Positions 25,839 to 34,917 of a DNA stretch of 64,000 nucleotides are shown in pieces. Every line of letters begins with the position of its first letter. Positions within the stretch are counted from its first letter, which is position 1. Below the pieces are notes generated by a model that saw only the letters and a program-made list of their open reading frames with translations, was not told the DNA's origin and made no database searches. The position numbers were made by a program, and so were the translations under genes. The stretch comes from Verrucomicrobiota bacterium (GTDB lineage: Bacteria; Verrucomicrobiota; Verrucomicrobiia; Chthoniobacterales; Terrimicrobiaceae), in assembly GCA_026398275.1 (NCBI GenBank), contig JAPLTF010000067.1, positions 1-64,000 of the forward strand. Reading direction: 5' to 3'.

Positions 25839-27821
25839 CTACAGGCTTCTGGCCACTTCCACGAGATGTGCGGCGGTGATTCCGAGCACCTCCATCGCGG
25901 TGTTGCCGGGGGCGCTGAGGCCGAAGCGGTCGACGGCGACGGTGCGGCCGTCGAGGCCGACGTAGCGGAACCACGGATCCGAGACGCCTGCCTCGATCGA
26001 GACGCGCTTGCGGCAGGCGGCGGGGAGGACGGATTCCTTGTATTCCGCGCTCTGCGCCTCAAAGCGCTCGAAGCACGGCATCGAGACGACGCGGGTTCCG
26101 GGTCCGAGATCCGCGGCCGCCTTGATCGCGTGCTGGAGTTCGCTGCCCGTCGCCAGCAGGATGAGGCTGAGCGGGGCGGCCTCTTTCTTCGCGATGTAGC
26201 CGCCGAGGAACACGCCCTCGCGGCGGACGTCGACGGGGATTTCATTCAGCGTCTGCAGATTCTGGCGCGAGAGCACGAGCATCGTCGGACCGTCGGTCTT
26301 CTCGAATGCGGCGGCAAATGCGCCGGCAGTTTCCTCGGGGTCCGCCGGGCGGATGACATCCAGCCCGGGGATCGCCCGCAGCGCGGCGACCGTCTCCACC
26401 GGCTCGTGCGTCGGGCCGTCCTCGCCGACCCCGATCGAGTCGTGGGTGAAAATATAGACGACCGGCAGCTTCGAGAGAGCCGCAATGCGGATCGATGGCC
26501 GCCCGTAGTCGCTGAACACCAGAAATGTCGCGCCGCTCGGGCGGAAGATTCCGTCGTAGGCAAGCCCGTTCATGAGCCCGCACATCGCGTGCTCGCGGAT
26601 CCCGAAGTGCAGGTTCCTTCCCGCACGATTCTCGCGGTTGAAATCCCCGCCGTTCTTGATGTAGTTGAGCGTCGAGCCGTGGAGGTCGGCGCTGCCGCTG
26701 ACCAGGAGCGGCATGGCGTGGGCGACGGGCTGCAGGACATCGCTGCCGGCTTTCCGCGTGGCGATGTTCACAGCGGGATCAAACGGCGGGATCACTTTCA
26801 GCAGGTCCGGAACTTTTCCGGCGATGGCATCGTCGAGCTCCCGGGCGAGGTCCTTGTTCGCCGCGCGCCAGGTCTGGAATTTTTTCTCCCACTCCGCATA
26901 GGCGGTTTTCTGGCCGGCCTTGTGGCAGGCGAAATAGGCACGGGTTTCGGGCGAGACAAAGAACGTCTCCTCCGGAAGCCCGAGCGCCTTTCTTGCCTCG
27001 GCGACAAACTTCACGCCGGCCTCGCCGTGGGCCTTGTTCGTGCCCGAGACCTCGGGGATGCCTTTTCCAATCAGCGTCTTCGCGATGATGAACTGCGGCT
27101 TCCCGCTGGTCGCGGATTTCGCCTTGTCGAGCGCGTTGGCGATCTCGTGCAAATTGTGCCCGTCGATCTCCTGGACATCCCAGCCATACGCGCGGTATCG
27201 CCCGGCCGTGTCCTCGCTCTGCGTGACCGGAGCCATGGCATCGAGGGTCACGTTGTTGGAATCATAAATGAGGATGAGGTTGTCCAGTCCGAGGTGCGCG
27301 GCGAGCGCGCTGGCTTCCTGCGCCACGCCTTCCTGCAGGCAGCCGTCCCCCGCAAGCGCGAAGACATGGTGGTCGAAGATCGCGTGTTCGGCGGTGTTGA
27401 ACCTCGCCTCGCACATCTTCGCCGAGACCGCGTAGCCGACCGCATTCGAAACCCCCTGGCCGAGCGGCCCGGTCGTTGCCTCGACGCCGGGCGTCTCATG
27501 AAACTCCGGATGCCCGGGAGTCGTGCTGTGAAGCTGGCGGAAATTTTTGACCTGCTCCATCGGCAGGTCGAATCCGGACAGATGCAGCCAGCCGTAGAGG
27601 AACATGCTGCCATGGCCGGCGGAGAGGATGAACCGGTCGCGGTTCAGCCAGCGCGGCTCATCGGGGTTGTAGCTCATCGAATGCCCGTAGAGCACGGCTC
27701 CCACATCAGCGGTCCCGAGCGGAAGACCGAGATGGCCGGATTTGCATTTCGTGATCGCGTCCATCGCAAGGCCGCGCGCATCGCGGGCAGCCAGTTCAAG
27801 TGTGGGAATATCAAGTTTCAT
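25839..27821 (-). CDS. tkt: Transketolase
   Basis: A 660-aa thiamine-diphosphate enzyme of the pentose phosphate pathway that moves two-carbon units between sugar phosphates. Visible are the N-terminal substrate region [20 protein letters not shown], the TPP/Mg site [14 protein letters not shown]...NN (GDG then [10 protein letters not shown]), the pyrimidine-domain segment [12 protein letters not shown] and [15 protein letters not shown]. The ATG at 27821 gives the family length; the frame is open a further 120 codons upstream into the MoxR gene, which I reject as an extension. It lies 62 bp after the MoxR gene on the same strand. Confidence 0.95.
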   Translation of the reverse strand: MKLDIPTLELAARDARGLAMDAITKCKSGHLGLPLGTADVGAVLYGHSMSYNPDEPRWLNRDRFILSAGHGSMFLYGWLHLSGFDLPMEQVKNFRQLHSTTPGHPEFHETPGVEATTGPLGQGVSNAVGYAVSAKMCEARFNTAEHAIFDHHVFALAGDGCLQEGVAQEASALAAHLGLDNLILIYDSNNVTLDAMAPVTQSEDTAGRYRAYGWDVQEIDGHNLHEIANALDKAKSATSGKPQFIIAKTLIGKGIPEVSGTNKAHGEAGVKFVAEARKALGLPEETFFVSPETRAYFACHKAGQKTAYAEWEKKFQTWRAANKDLARELDDAIAGKVPDLLKVIPPFDPAVNIATRKAGSDVLQPVAHAMPLLVSGSADLHGSTLNYIKNGGDFNRENRAGRNLHFGIREHAMCGLMNGLAYDGIFRPSGATFLVFSDYGRPSIRIAALSKLPVVYIFTHDSIGVGEDGPTHEPVETVAALRAIPGLDVIRPADPEETAGAFAAAFEKTDGPTMLVLSRQNLQTLNEIPVDVRREGVFLGGYIAKKEAAPLSLILLATGSELQHAIKAAADLGPGTRVVSMPCFERFEAQSAEYKESVLPAACRKRVSIEAGVSDPWFRYVGLDGRTVAVDRFGLSAPGNTAMEVLGITAAHLVEVARSL

Positions 27822-27883
27822 GTTGGAAATGGTGTGGGAACGGGAAGCAAAGCGGTTGCCGGCCAAAAAGGAAAATGGAAAAT

Positions 27884-28813
27884 TTACCGCACCGGCGTTT
27901 CGGCGACCAGCGTGCGGCCCATCCCGGCGGCCTCGCGGGAATCCCCTGCGACCGCCGCAAACTGCGCAAGGCGGTGCGTCACCACGGGCAGGAAGACCGC
28001 CTGCACGTCGTCGGGAAGGACGTGGGCGCGCCCGTTGAGCAGGGCGAACGACTGCGCGGACCGCTGGAGGCCGAGCCCGGCCCGCGGGGACAGCGTCCAG
28101 CCGCGCCCTGCGGCCGATTCGCAGAGGTCCAGAATGTATTCGGCGACCACCTCGGAGACATGGATGTTTGCCGCCTCCCCCTGCCACTGCAAAAGCTCCG
28201 CCGGCGAGGACAGGTTCCGCAGCGACTGAAAATCAAATGTGAGTCCGCCCCCGCGCTCGCGGTCCCTCACCAGCAATTTCCGCTGGGTCGTGCGTTCCGG
28301 CGGGCCGAGCTCGATCCGCATGAGAAACCGGTCGACCTGCGACTCCGGCAGCGGGGCCGTTCCCGTCTGGTCGTGGGGATTCTGCGTGCCGATAAAAAAG
28401 AACGGCTCCGGCAACGAATGCGTGTGCCCCTCGATCGTGACCTCATGCTCGTCCATCGCCTGCAGAACGGCGCTCTGGGTGCGCGGGGACGCACGGTTGA
28501 GCTCATCGCCGAGGACGAGCTGCGCAAAAATCGGGCCGCGGTGGAACGTGAACACCTGCCGCGCCGCATCAAAGACCTGGCTGCCGAGAATATCGGACGG
28601 CAGGAGGTCGTTCGTGAACTGCACCCGCTTGAAATCCAGCCCCAGCACGCGGGCCAGCACTTTCACCAGCGTCGTCTTTCCAACCCCCGGCACGTCCTCG
28701 ATGAGCAGGTTCCCGCCCGAGATCAAACAGCAGAGCGCAAGCTCCAGCTCGCTCCCGCGGTCCACCAGCGCACGTCCGGCCTCGGCATGAAACTCGTTGA
28801 GAAATGATCGCAT
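27884..28813 (-). CDS. MoxR-family AAA+ ATPase
   Basis: A 309-aa AAA+ ATPase of the MoxR type; these act as chaperones that insert cofactors or activate partner proteins, often ones with a von Willebrand A domain. The Walker A is GVGKTT in [16 protein letters not shown] (about residue 42), Walker B is [15 protein letters not shown], and sensor 1 lies in [20 protein letters not shown]; the C-terminal lid is present. The usual companions (DUF58 and vWA membrane proteins) are not next to it: transketolase follows, and a divergent retropepsin-like lipoprotein lies on the other side. Confidence 0.92.
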   Translation of the reverse strand: MRSFLNEFHAEAGRALVDRGSELELALCCLISGGNLLIEDVPGVGKTTLVKVLARVLGLDFKRVQFTNDLLPSDILGSQVFDAARQVFTFHRGPIFAQLVLGDELNRASPRTQSAVLQAMDEHEVTIEGHTHSLPEPFFFIGTQNPHDQTGTAPLPESQVDRFLMRIELGPPERTTQRKLLVRDRERGGGLTFDFQSLRNLSSPAELLQWQGEAANIHVSEVVAEYILDLCESAAGRGWTLSPRAGLGLQRSAQSFALLNGRAHVLPDDVQAVFLPVVTHRLAQFAAVAGDSREAAGMGRTLVAETPVR

Positions 28814-28952
28814 TCCACCAACCCCAATACACGGGAATGCAGAGGGTTTCCATCATTCCCTGCCCACCGGATTGACGACGAAGCGAAGATCGCAAAAGAA
28901 CGGTTCGCGTCTTCGATCTCGACGGCCCCGAAAAAACCGCGAATACAAAAGC

Positions 28953-30191
28953 ATGAGATCCTCCCTGTTTGAGCGTTTCGGACTCGCCCCGCTGGCGACC
29001 CTTCTCGCCGGCCTCCTGGTTTTTCAGTCCGGCTGCCAGAGCCTCTCGATCGCGCCCTCGCAGGCACGCGGGATCCGTGCGGTCATTGGCCGGTATCAGG
29101 AGGCGTTGAACCAGCGGTCGGCCGAAAAGCTTTTCGCCCTGCTCGGGGAGACGATCCAGGTCGACGGCATGACGGATGAGATGTCGCGGGCGGGATTGAA
29201 GGCCGGCATGCACTGGCCTCCGGCGGCGATCACGCGCTTTCAGATTCTTTCGATTTCCAAAACGCGGGGCGGACTCGATGTGAAGGCGGCGTTCTATTTC
29301 TCAAATGCCGTGCTGCAGGAACGGCTCGGGTTCGACGATTCGCTGCGGATCCGCACGATTGATCCGGTCCCGGTGTGGAAGACTCCGGAGGCTCAGGTCA
29401 TTCACGCGTTCTCCTCCCCGTTCGCCGAAGCCAACGGGCTGATGTTCGTGCGCGCCCGCGTCAATGAGCGGACCGGATTCTTCCTGTTCGACACCGGCAG
29501 CTCCGGCCTTCTCCTGAACAAGGAATATTTTTCGTCGGACTCCCGCAACGAGCTCCCTGGCTTCACGAGCACGGTGCAGGGGATCAAGCCGCGCTGGGGG
29601 ACGTGCGGGGTCCGCTCGTTCGGATGGGGGCAGCTCCATGTGGAGGGGATCCGCGGGCAGCTGCATGACTTTTCGATGATGGAGACGCCGGCGATCAGCC
29701 CGCTTCTCGGCGCCATCGGGCACGAGCAGCTCAAAAAGTGCGCGGTCGTCTTCGACTGGAAAAACCGGCGGCTCGATGTGCGCACGGCCGATGGAAACTC
29801 AACCGGCCCCCGCAGCGCAAAGGCGGTGATCCCGTTCTCGTATTTTCTTCATGCGCCGTCTTTCCCCATAAAGATCGGGGAAACGACCCGGCGGGTGATC
29901 TTCGACAGCGGTGCCCAGATCAACCTCCTGCCGAACGTCGATGGCATCGAAAGCCACTTCCACAAGATCGATGCGGTGACAAAGATCAGCGACGGCGGAA
30001 AGCTCGGCAAGGAGACCGCGCTGCTTGGTCTCGCCGATGAAACCTGGATCGGAGGCGTCCGCTATCAGGACCTCCCCTACGCGGTCTTTGAGGTGCCGTA
30101 TCTCTCCGGTCAGGGAATTCTCGGAAGCCCGCTCATCCAGCGGGGTCTGCTGGAAATCAACTTCCCGAAAAAGACGCTCTCGCTCTGGTGA
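28953..30191 (+). CDS. Two-lobed retropepsin-like aspartic protease, probable lipoprotein
   Basis: A 412-aa exported protein. After a membrane segment there is a probable lipobox ending in Cys28 (FQSGC; the -3 position is atypical). Residues about 35-155 form an uncharacterised N-terminal domain. Two retropepsin-like halves follow: FFLFDTGSSGLLL (Asp180-Thr-Gly) with LLGAIGHEQLKKCAVVFDWK, and RVIFDSGAQINLL (Asp318-Ser-Gly) with GILGSPLIQRGLLEINF. Each half has the D-[ST]-G loop and the later hydrophobic-Gly element of the fold, so one chain could build a complete pepsin-like active site. Divergent from moxR. The ATG at 28953 is preferred because upstream in-frame codons lack protein character. 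Single-lobe relatives (SdpA-type, gag-asp) need to dimerise. Confidence 0.78.
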   Translation: MRSSLFERFGLAPLATLLAGLLVFQSGCQSLSIAPSQARGIRAVIGRYQEALNQRSAEKLFALLGETIQVDGMTDEMSRAGLKAGMHWPPAAITRFQILSISKTRGGLDVKAAFYFSNAVLQERLGFDDSLRIRTIDPVPVWKTPEAQVIHAFSSPFAEANGLMFVRARVNERTGFFLFDTGSSGLLLNKEYFSSDSRNELPGFTSTVQGIKPRWGTCGVRSFGWGQLHVEGIRGQLHDFSMMETPAISPLLGAIGHEQLKKCAVVFDWKNRRLDVRTADGNSTGPRSAKAVIPFSYFLHAPSFPIKIGETTRRVIFDSGAQINLLPNVDGIESHFHKIDAVTKISDGGKLGKETALLGLADETWIGGVRYQDLPYAVFEVPYLSGQGILGSPLIQRGLLEINFPKKTLSLW

Positions 30192-30244
30192 TGCGAGGGA
30201 TTTGCTTTCCGGCGGGCCCGAGTTGCGGCTAATTGTTCCCCGAC

Positions 30245-32143
30245 ATGGCCGATCGCTTGGTTTACATTGTAGTTTCCGTTCTGGTGGGCACGGTGCGCCG
30301 CCTGCCACTGGCGGTCTGCTTTCTCCTTGGCCAGTCGGTCGGAGCATTGATGTGGCTCATCCTTCCCGGCTACCGGCGGCTCGCCCGCGAAAATCTCAGC
30401 AAGGCCTTCGCGGGAGAAAAATCGAAAACCGCAATCCGGGCGCTCACGTTCAAACACTTCACGACGCTCGGGGCGAACGCGGTCTGCGCCTTCAAAATCC
30501 CCGCGGTGCCGCAGCAGGACATCCAGCGGATCGCCGTCATCGAAAACCTCGACCGCATCCGCACGAACATCGCCAACGGCCGGCCGGTCGTCCTCGCGAT
30601 CAACCACATCGGCAACTGGGAACTCTATGCCCAGCTCATTTTCCAGGTCCCGGAGGCCCGGTTCGGAACCGTCTACCAGTCGCTCCGCAACGCCCTCGTG
30701 GACGACCTCGTCAACCGCGACCGCCGGAGGCTCGGCGTGGCGACATTCGACAGAAAGAAAGGCTTCAATGCAGCGATCGCACTGCTCCGCGAGCCCGGGA
30801 TTGTCGGCGTCCTCGTGGACCAGAATGCCGGCGACGGAGGAATCTGGACGCCATTTTTCAACCGCCTCTCCTCGACCTCCCCGCTCGCCACCACCCTCGC
30901 CATGCGGACCGGCGCGGCGGTCATCCCCGTGGCCATCTACACCGCCGGATTCGCGAAATGGAGGGTCGTCCTGAGCGAGGAGATTCCATGGACGGCGGAC
31001 CAGCCGGAAAAGCTCACGGCCGACATCAACGCCGCGCTCGAACGCCAGATCCGCGTCTCTCCGCAGGATTGGTTCTGGGTCCACAACCGCTGGAAAATGC
31101 CGTGGCCGAACTTTCTCACCGCCTCCGCGAAGCGCGGCACATTCGTCCCGCCCGACTCAAAAAACCTCCGGCCGTTCCGGATCGTCCTGCGCTCGCCGAA
31201 CTGGCTGGGCGACGCGGTCATGTGCCTGCAGGCCGCGCGCGCCTTCAAGACCAGCCGCCCGGACGTCCGGCTCTCGGTCCTCGCTCCGGAGAAGCTGGCC
31301 GGGCTCTGGCGGAGGATTCCCGGGGTCGATGAGGTCATCGGCTTTTCAAAGGAGGACTCCGTATTTTCCATCGCCGCAAAACTCCGCGGCCGCTTCGAGG
31401 CGGCCGTGCTGTTCACAAATTCCCTCCGGTCCGCACTGGAGGTTCGCTTGGCCGGAATTCCCCGCCGCGCCGGATTCGCCGGCCACTCGCGCAAGGCTCT
31501 CCTCAACCAGATCATCCCCCCTCCGAAAAAAAAGCTGCGCCAGCCGGAACACCATGCGGAGCGGTATTGGAGGATCGCCGCGCACTGCGGGGCTGTCACT
31601 CCCCCGCCGCTGGTCCCCCAATGGAACCCGCCGAAAAGCGAGATCGTCTTCGGACTCTGTCCGGGTGCCGAATATGGGCCTGCAAAACGCTGGCCGGTGA
31701 AACGCTTCCGCGAGGTCATCAAGCTCATCAACGCCCTGATGCCCTGCCGGTGGGTCGTCCTCGGCACGACCGCCGATTCCGAAACCGCCCGCTCGCTCTC
31801 CGCCGGACTCCCGAACGTCTCCGACCTCACCGGAAAAACCACGCTCGACGAATTGATGGACACCCTCTGCGGACTCTCCGCCCTGCTGACGAATGACACC
31901 GGCACGATGCACCTCGCGGATTTTCTCGGCGTCCCCCTCGTCGCGATCTTCGGCTCGACCGAGCCCGCCTTCACCGGCCCGCGCGGCCCCCGAAGCCGCG
32001 CCATCCGCCATCAGGTCGAATGCAGCCCCTGCTTCCTCCGCGACTGCCCGCTCGATTTCCGCTGCATGAACGAGATCTCCACGGAATCCGTCGCCGATGC
32101 GCTGGAAGCCTGCCTCTCCTCTCCGGAAGCTGCGAAACCCTGA
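30245..32143 (+). CDS. Fusion of lipid A acyltransferase (LpxL/HtrB) and ADP-heptose-LPS heptosyltransferase (WaaF)
   Basis: A 632-aa bifunctional LPS-assembly protein. Residues about 1-300 form the LpxL/HtrB acyltransferase: an N-terminal membrane helix, the catalytic INHIGNWE (HxxxxE; here His-Ile-Gly-Asn-Trp-Glu) and VDQNAGDGGIWTPFF. From about residue 310 a GT-B glycosyltransferase of family 9 begins with IVLRSPNWLGDAVMCLQAAR and contains FGLCPGAEYGPAKRWP and LTNDTGTMHLADFLGVPLVA, as in WaaF. The linker is short (around KNLRPFR). Both sets of key motifs look intact, so lipid A acylation and core heptose addition are probably done by one membrane-bound protein. A LptF/G permease gene follows, supporting an LPS role. 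Confidence 0.9.
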   Translation: MADRLVYIVVSVLVGTVRRLPLAVCFLLGQSVGALMWLILPGYRRLARENLSKAFAGEKSKTAIRALTFKHFTTLGANAVCAFKIPAVPQQDIQRIAVIENLDRIRTNIANGRPVVLAINHIGNWELYAQLIFQVPEARFGTVYQSLRNALVDDLVNRDRRRLGVATFDRKKGFNAAIALLREPGIVGVLVDQNAGDGGIWTPFFNRLSSTSPLATTLAMRTGAAVIPVAIYTAGFAKWRVVLSEEIPWTADQPEKLTADINAALERQIRVSPQDWFWVHNRWKMPWPNFLTASAKRGTFVPPDSKNLRPFRIVLRSPNWLGDAVMCLQAARAFKTSRPDVRLSVLAPEKLAGLWRRIPGVDEVIGFSKEDSVFSIAAKLRGRFEAAVLFTNSLRSALEVRLAGIPRRAGFAGHSRKALLNQIIPPPKKKLRQPEHHAERYWRIAAHCGAVTPPPLVPQWNPPKSEIVFGLCPGAEYGPAKRWPVKRFREVIKLINALMPCRWVVLGTTADSETARSLSAGLPNVSDLTGKTTLDELMDTLCGLSALLTNDTGTMHLADFLGVPLVAIFGSTEPAFTGPRGPRSRAIRHQVECSPCFLRDCPLDFRCMNEISTESVADALEACLSSPEAAKP

Positions 32144-32160
32144 GAAATCCATTTCCGAAA

Positions 32161-32221
32161 TGGAGGATCGACCGCCGTGTCGGCCCTTGAATAGATCGGA
32201 CCGGACAGCACGGTCCCTCCA
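32161..32221 (+). repeat. REP-like palindromic element, copy 2
   Basis: A 61-bp element starting TGGAGGATCGACCGCCGTGT and ending CGGTCCCTCCA, in opposite orientation to copy 1 at 23577-23638, with which it shares most bases including GGACCGGAC and the ends. It lies between the acyltransferase-heptosyltransferase fusion and the LptF/G gene, just before that gene's promoter. Confidence 0.8.
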
Positions 32222-32247
32222 GCGATTCCGGTCGGGGGATGAAGCCG

Positions 32248-32276
32248 TTGACGTGCGCGGGCTGGCCCGCTAGATT
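32248..32276 (+). promoter_or_regulatory. Sigma70-type promoter of the LptF/G gene
   Basis: TTGACG (32248-32253), a 17-base spacer and TAGATT (32271-32276). Matches are 5 of 6 at -35 and 4 of 6 at -10. Transcription would start near 32283, giving a leader of only about 8 bases before the ATG at 32291. Confidence 0.55.
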
Positions 32277-32290
32277 CAACCTTTCGCCAG

Positions 32291-33418
32291 ATGACGATTC
32301 TCGACCGATATATTCTCCAAAAATTTGCGACACCGTTCGCCTACTGCTTTCTCGGGTTTATCGGGATCTGGTTCATTTTCGATCTGAGCGACAACCTGCC
32401 GGACTTCATCCAGGGCCATGCGGGTTTTGACGTCCTGATGGAATACTACGGGTCGCAGATCCCGCAGCTCGTCGTCGTCTGCCTTCCCATCGGCCTCCTG
32501 CTGGGCCTGCTCTATTCGCTGACCGCCATGTCGCGCTCGAACGAGATCATCTCGATGCTCGGTGCCGGGCTCAGCGTGACGAGGATCCTTGTCCCCCTCA
32601 TAGCGGTCGGCGTGCTCCTGTCGCTGGTGACGACATTTTTCAACTTCGCGGGAGCCCCGCACGCGGCGGCGGCAAAAAAGCAGATGGTCCGGGACATCAA
32701 GCGCGGAGAAAAGCGGACGGAGGCGGTCTTCGGCCACCTGTTCCGGAACCGCGAAGAGCTTCGCACATGGTTCATGCGGCGCATCAACATCCAGCGCGGG
32801 AAGATCGGCGACATCCAGATCCTCCAACAAAATGCGGACGGCGACATCCTGCAGCAATGGTATGCCCGCGAGGCGAACTACCAGCCCGAGATGAAGCAAT
32901 GGATTCTCTCCAACGCAAGGTATGTGGAGATGGCCCCGAACGGGGACATCACGAAATCCGAACTCAAGGACACGCTGGTGATCAACGGCTGGAATGAGAC
33001 CCCCTGGCGGATCCTCAGCTCAGTGATGAACCCGGAATTCCTCGCTGTTCCCGAACTGGAGGATTACCTCACCTACAATAGCGATTTTCCCGAAAAGCGG
33101 CTCGCAGCCTACCGCACGCACCTTTATTATCGATGGGCCCTGCCGTGGTTCTGCCTGGTGGTCGTCTTTCTGGCGGCCCCGATGGGGATCGTCTATTCGA
33201 GGCGGGGCATCCTCGGCGGAGTCGCCGTGGCGATCGCGATGTTCTTCTCGCTGGTGTTCACGAGCAGCCTTTTCGTGGCGCTTGGAAAAGGGCAGCGGAT
33301 TCCGCCGTTCATCGCGGCGTGGGGGCCGGTGATTTTCTTTTTTGCGATCGGCCTGGTGCTGGTCTGGTATCGCTCCACGAACCGCGAGCTGCCGAAGCTG
33401 AGGATTCCGGGACTTTAA
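32291..33418 (+). CDS. LPS export permease, LptF/LptG (YjgP/YjgQ) family
   Basis: A 375-aa membrane protein of the LptBFGC complex, which pulls LPS from the inner membrane for transport to the cell surface. It starts with ILDRYILQKFATPFAYCFLG, has TM helices near the N terminus (about 10-35, 60-85, 100-125), a large periplasmic beta domain (about 125-275) and three C-terminal TM helices (about 280-365, with FLAAPMGIVYSRRG). LptF and LptG cannot be told apart with certainty; DLSDNLPDFI near residue 35 fits either. It follows the LPS acyltransferase-heptosyltransferase fusion and has its own promoter. Confidence 0.9.
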   Translation: MTILDRYILQKFATPFAYCFLGFIGIWFIFDLSDNLPDFIQGHAGFDVLMEYYGSQIPQLVVVCLPIGLLLGLLYSLTAMSRSNEIISMLGAGLSVTRILVPLIAVGVLLSLVTTFFNFAGAPHAAAAKKQMVRDIKRGEKRTEAVFGHLFRNREELRTWFMRRINIQRGKIGDIQILQQNADGDILQQWYAREANYQPEMKQWILSNARYVEMAPNGDITKSELKDTLVINGWNETPWRILSSVMNPEFLAVPELEDYLTYNSDFPEKRLAAYRTHLYYRWALPWFCLVVVFLAAPMGIVYSRRGILGGVAVAIAMFFSLVFTSSLFVALGKGQRIPPFIAAWGPVIFFFAIGLVLVWYRSTNRELPKLRIPGL

Positions 33419-33421
33419 ATC

Positions 33422-33919
33422 ATGCAAGCCGACTGGGAAATCAAATCACGGGCGCACGTGTGCTCAAGGACCGGAGTGGAATTCCAGCCCGGGGAGGCCT
33501 TCTATACGATGCTGATCCGCGAGGGGGAGGGCTTCCGCCGGGAGGATCTTTCGGAAGAAGCCTGGGAGTCGCGGAATGACAACATCCAGCCTTTCTCATT
33601 CTGGCGCTCGAAATACGAGCCGCCGGCCCCGCCGCGTCCGGAGCCCCTCCCCCGCGACGATGCGGAGGGCCTTCTGCGCCGCCTGGTCGCGGAGAACGAC
33701 CCCGCGTATGCAAACGTGCGTTACATCCTCGCCCTCATGCTGGAGCGCAAGCGGCTGCTTCGTCCGGTGGAGAGCCAGGACGAGGACATGCTCGTTTACG
33801 AGCACCTCGCGACCGGAGAGACCATCGTGCTCGCCAACCCGCACCTGAGCTTCGACCAGATCCCCGCGGTCCAGAAGGAAGTCAGCGCGCTCCTCTCACC
33901 CGAGACCACGACCGGGTGA
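33422..33919 (+). CDS. Conserved hypothetical protein
   Basis: A 165-aa soluble protein. It begins three bases after the LptF/G stop, so it is probably cotranslated. It starts with DWEIKSRAHVCSRTGVEFQP, has an acidic middle, a Pro-rich patch (YEPPAPPRPEPLPRDD), then a predicted helical C-terminal half with RYILALMLERKRLLRP and TIVLANPHLSFDQIPAVQ. I recall similar short proteins in Verrucomicrobiota and Planctomycetota but know no function. No metal site or membrane segment is seen. Confidence 0.75.
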   Translation: MQADWEIKSRAHVCSRTGVEFQPGEAFYTMLIREGEGFRREDLSEEAWESRNDNIQPFSFWRSKYEPPAPPRPEPLPRDDAEGLLRRLVAENDPAYANVRYILALMLERKRLLRPVESQDEDMLVYEHLATGETIVLANPHLSFDQIPAVQKEVSALLSPETTTG

Positions 33920-33947
33920 GCCCCCGCCGCAGCGGCGACTGCAGAAA

Positions 33948-34907
33948 ATGCGATCCGTCCCGATGACTCCACGCCCGCTGCTTTTTCTTGCCCCGATGGC
34001 AGGGGTGACCAACACCGTGTTCCGCCGCCTGTGCAAAGGGTTCGGTGCCGACGTGCTCACCACGGAATTCGTCTCGGCCGAGGGGATTCTCCATCGCAAC
34101 GAACGAACGAAGCGGTATCTGGAATTCCACCCGGAGGAGCGGCCGCTCGGAGTCCAGCTCTTCGGCGCGAACCCCGCCCACCTCGCGGAGGCAGCGCGCG
34201 CGGTGATTGACTGGGTGAACCCGGATTTTATCGATCTGAACCTCGGTTGCCCGGTCAACAAAGTCGTCTGCAAGAACGGCGGATCCTCGCTCCTGCGCGA
34301 CTGTCCTCTGCTGGCCAGCGTCGCAGGGACGGTGGTCAAAGCCGCAGGCGACGTGCCCGTGACCGCAAAAATCCGGATCGGCTGGGATGCCCATTCGGTG
34401 AATGCGGTCGAGGTTTCGCGCATTCTCGAAGCCGAGGGAATCCGCCGGATCGCCGTGCACGGGCGAACCAAGGCGCAGGGATATTCCGGTCCGGCAGACT
34501 GGGCGGTCATCGGGGAGGTCGCGAAATCCGTCTCTGTCCCCGTCATCGGCAACGGCGACATCAGCAGCGCCGCGATCGCTCTGCAGCGGCTTCAGGAAAC
34601 CCGCGTGGCCGGGCTCATGATCGGGCGCGCCGCGATGCATCACCCATGGATATTTTCCGAAATCCGGCAAGTGCTGGCAGGAATGCCCTGCCCGGAGCCG
34701 CCGGCCCTGGAGCAGCAGTGGGAGTTGATCTTCCTCCACTGCGCCAAGGAGATCGAATGGTGGGGCGGCCGCGAGGATCTCGCGATGAGGTCGATGCGGG
34801 CAAGGCTTATGGCCTACACGCGCGGGATGCCCGGCGGCCCGCGCCTACGCGAGCAGCTCCAGCGGGTCGAATCGCTCGATCAGGTGCGGGAAATCGCGGG
34901 GCGGTAA
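33948..34907 (+). CDS. dusB: tRNA-dihydrouridine synthase (DusB-like)
   Basis: A 319-aa FMN enzyme that reduces uridines in the tRNA D-loop. It opens with LFLAPMAGVTNTVFRRLCKG, has the catalytic cysteine in LNLGCPVNKVVCKNGGSSLL (Cys near residue 101), the phosphate-binding KIRIGWD, HGRTKAQGYSGPADW and VIGNGDISSA, then GLMIGRAAMHHPWIF. The C-terminal helical recognition domain is present. The ATG at 33948 is used; another at 33963 is possible. It is convergent with rsmH, 10 bp apart. Confidence 0.93.
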   Translation: MRSVPMTPRPLLFLAPMAGVTNTVFRRLCKGFGADVLTTEFVSAEGILHRNERTKRYLEFHPEERPLGVQLFGANPAHLAEAARAVIDWVNPDFIDLNLGCPVNKVVCKNGGSSLLRDCPLLASVAGTVVKAAGDVPVTAKIRIGWDAHSVNAVEVSRILEAEGIRRIAVHGRTKAQGYSGPADWAVIGEVAKSVSVPVIGNGDISSAAIALQRLQETRVAGLMIGRAAMHHPWIFSEIRQVLAGMPCPEPPALEQQWELIFLHCAKEIEWWGGREDLAMRSMRARLMAYTRGMPGGPRLREQLQRVESLDQVREIAGR

Positions 34908-34917
34908 TCCTCGCCAC

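Noticed and set aside
25866-28229. A 787-codon open frame on the plus strand across the transketolase gene
   Set aside because: It is the antisense shadow of tkt and moxR, whose minus-strand proteins are unmistakable. Its composition is that of a GC-rich reversed frame (rich in Arg, Gly, Asp and Leu) without domains.
28797-28952. Upstream extension of the retropepsin-like protein by 52 codons
   Set aside because: The extension is basic and without a signal; the ATG at 28953 places a membrane/lipobox signal at the N terminus.
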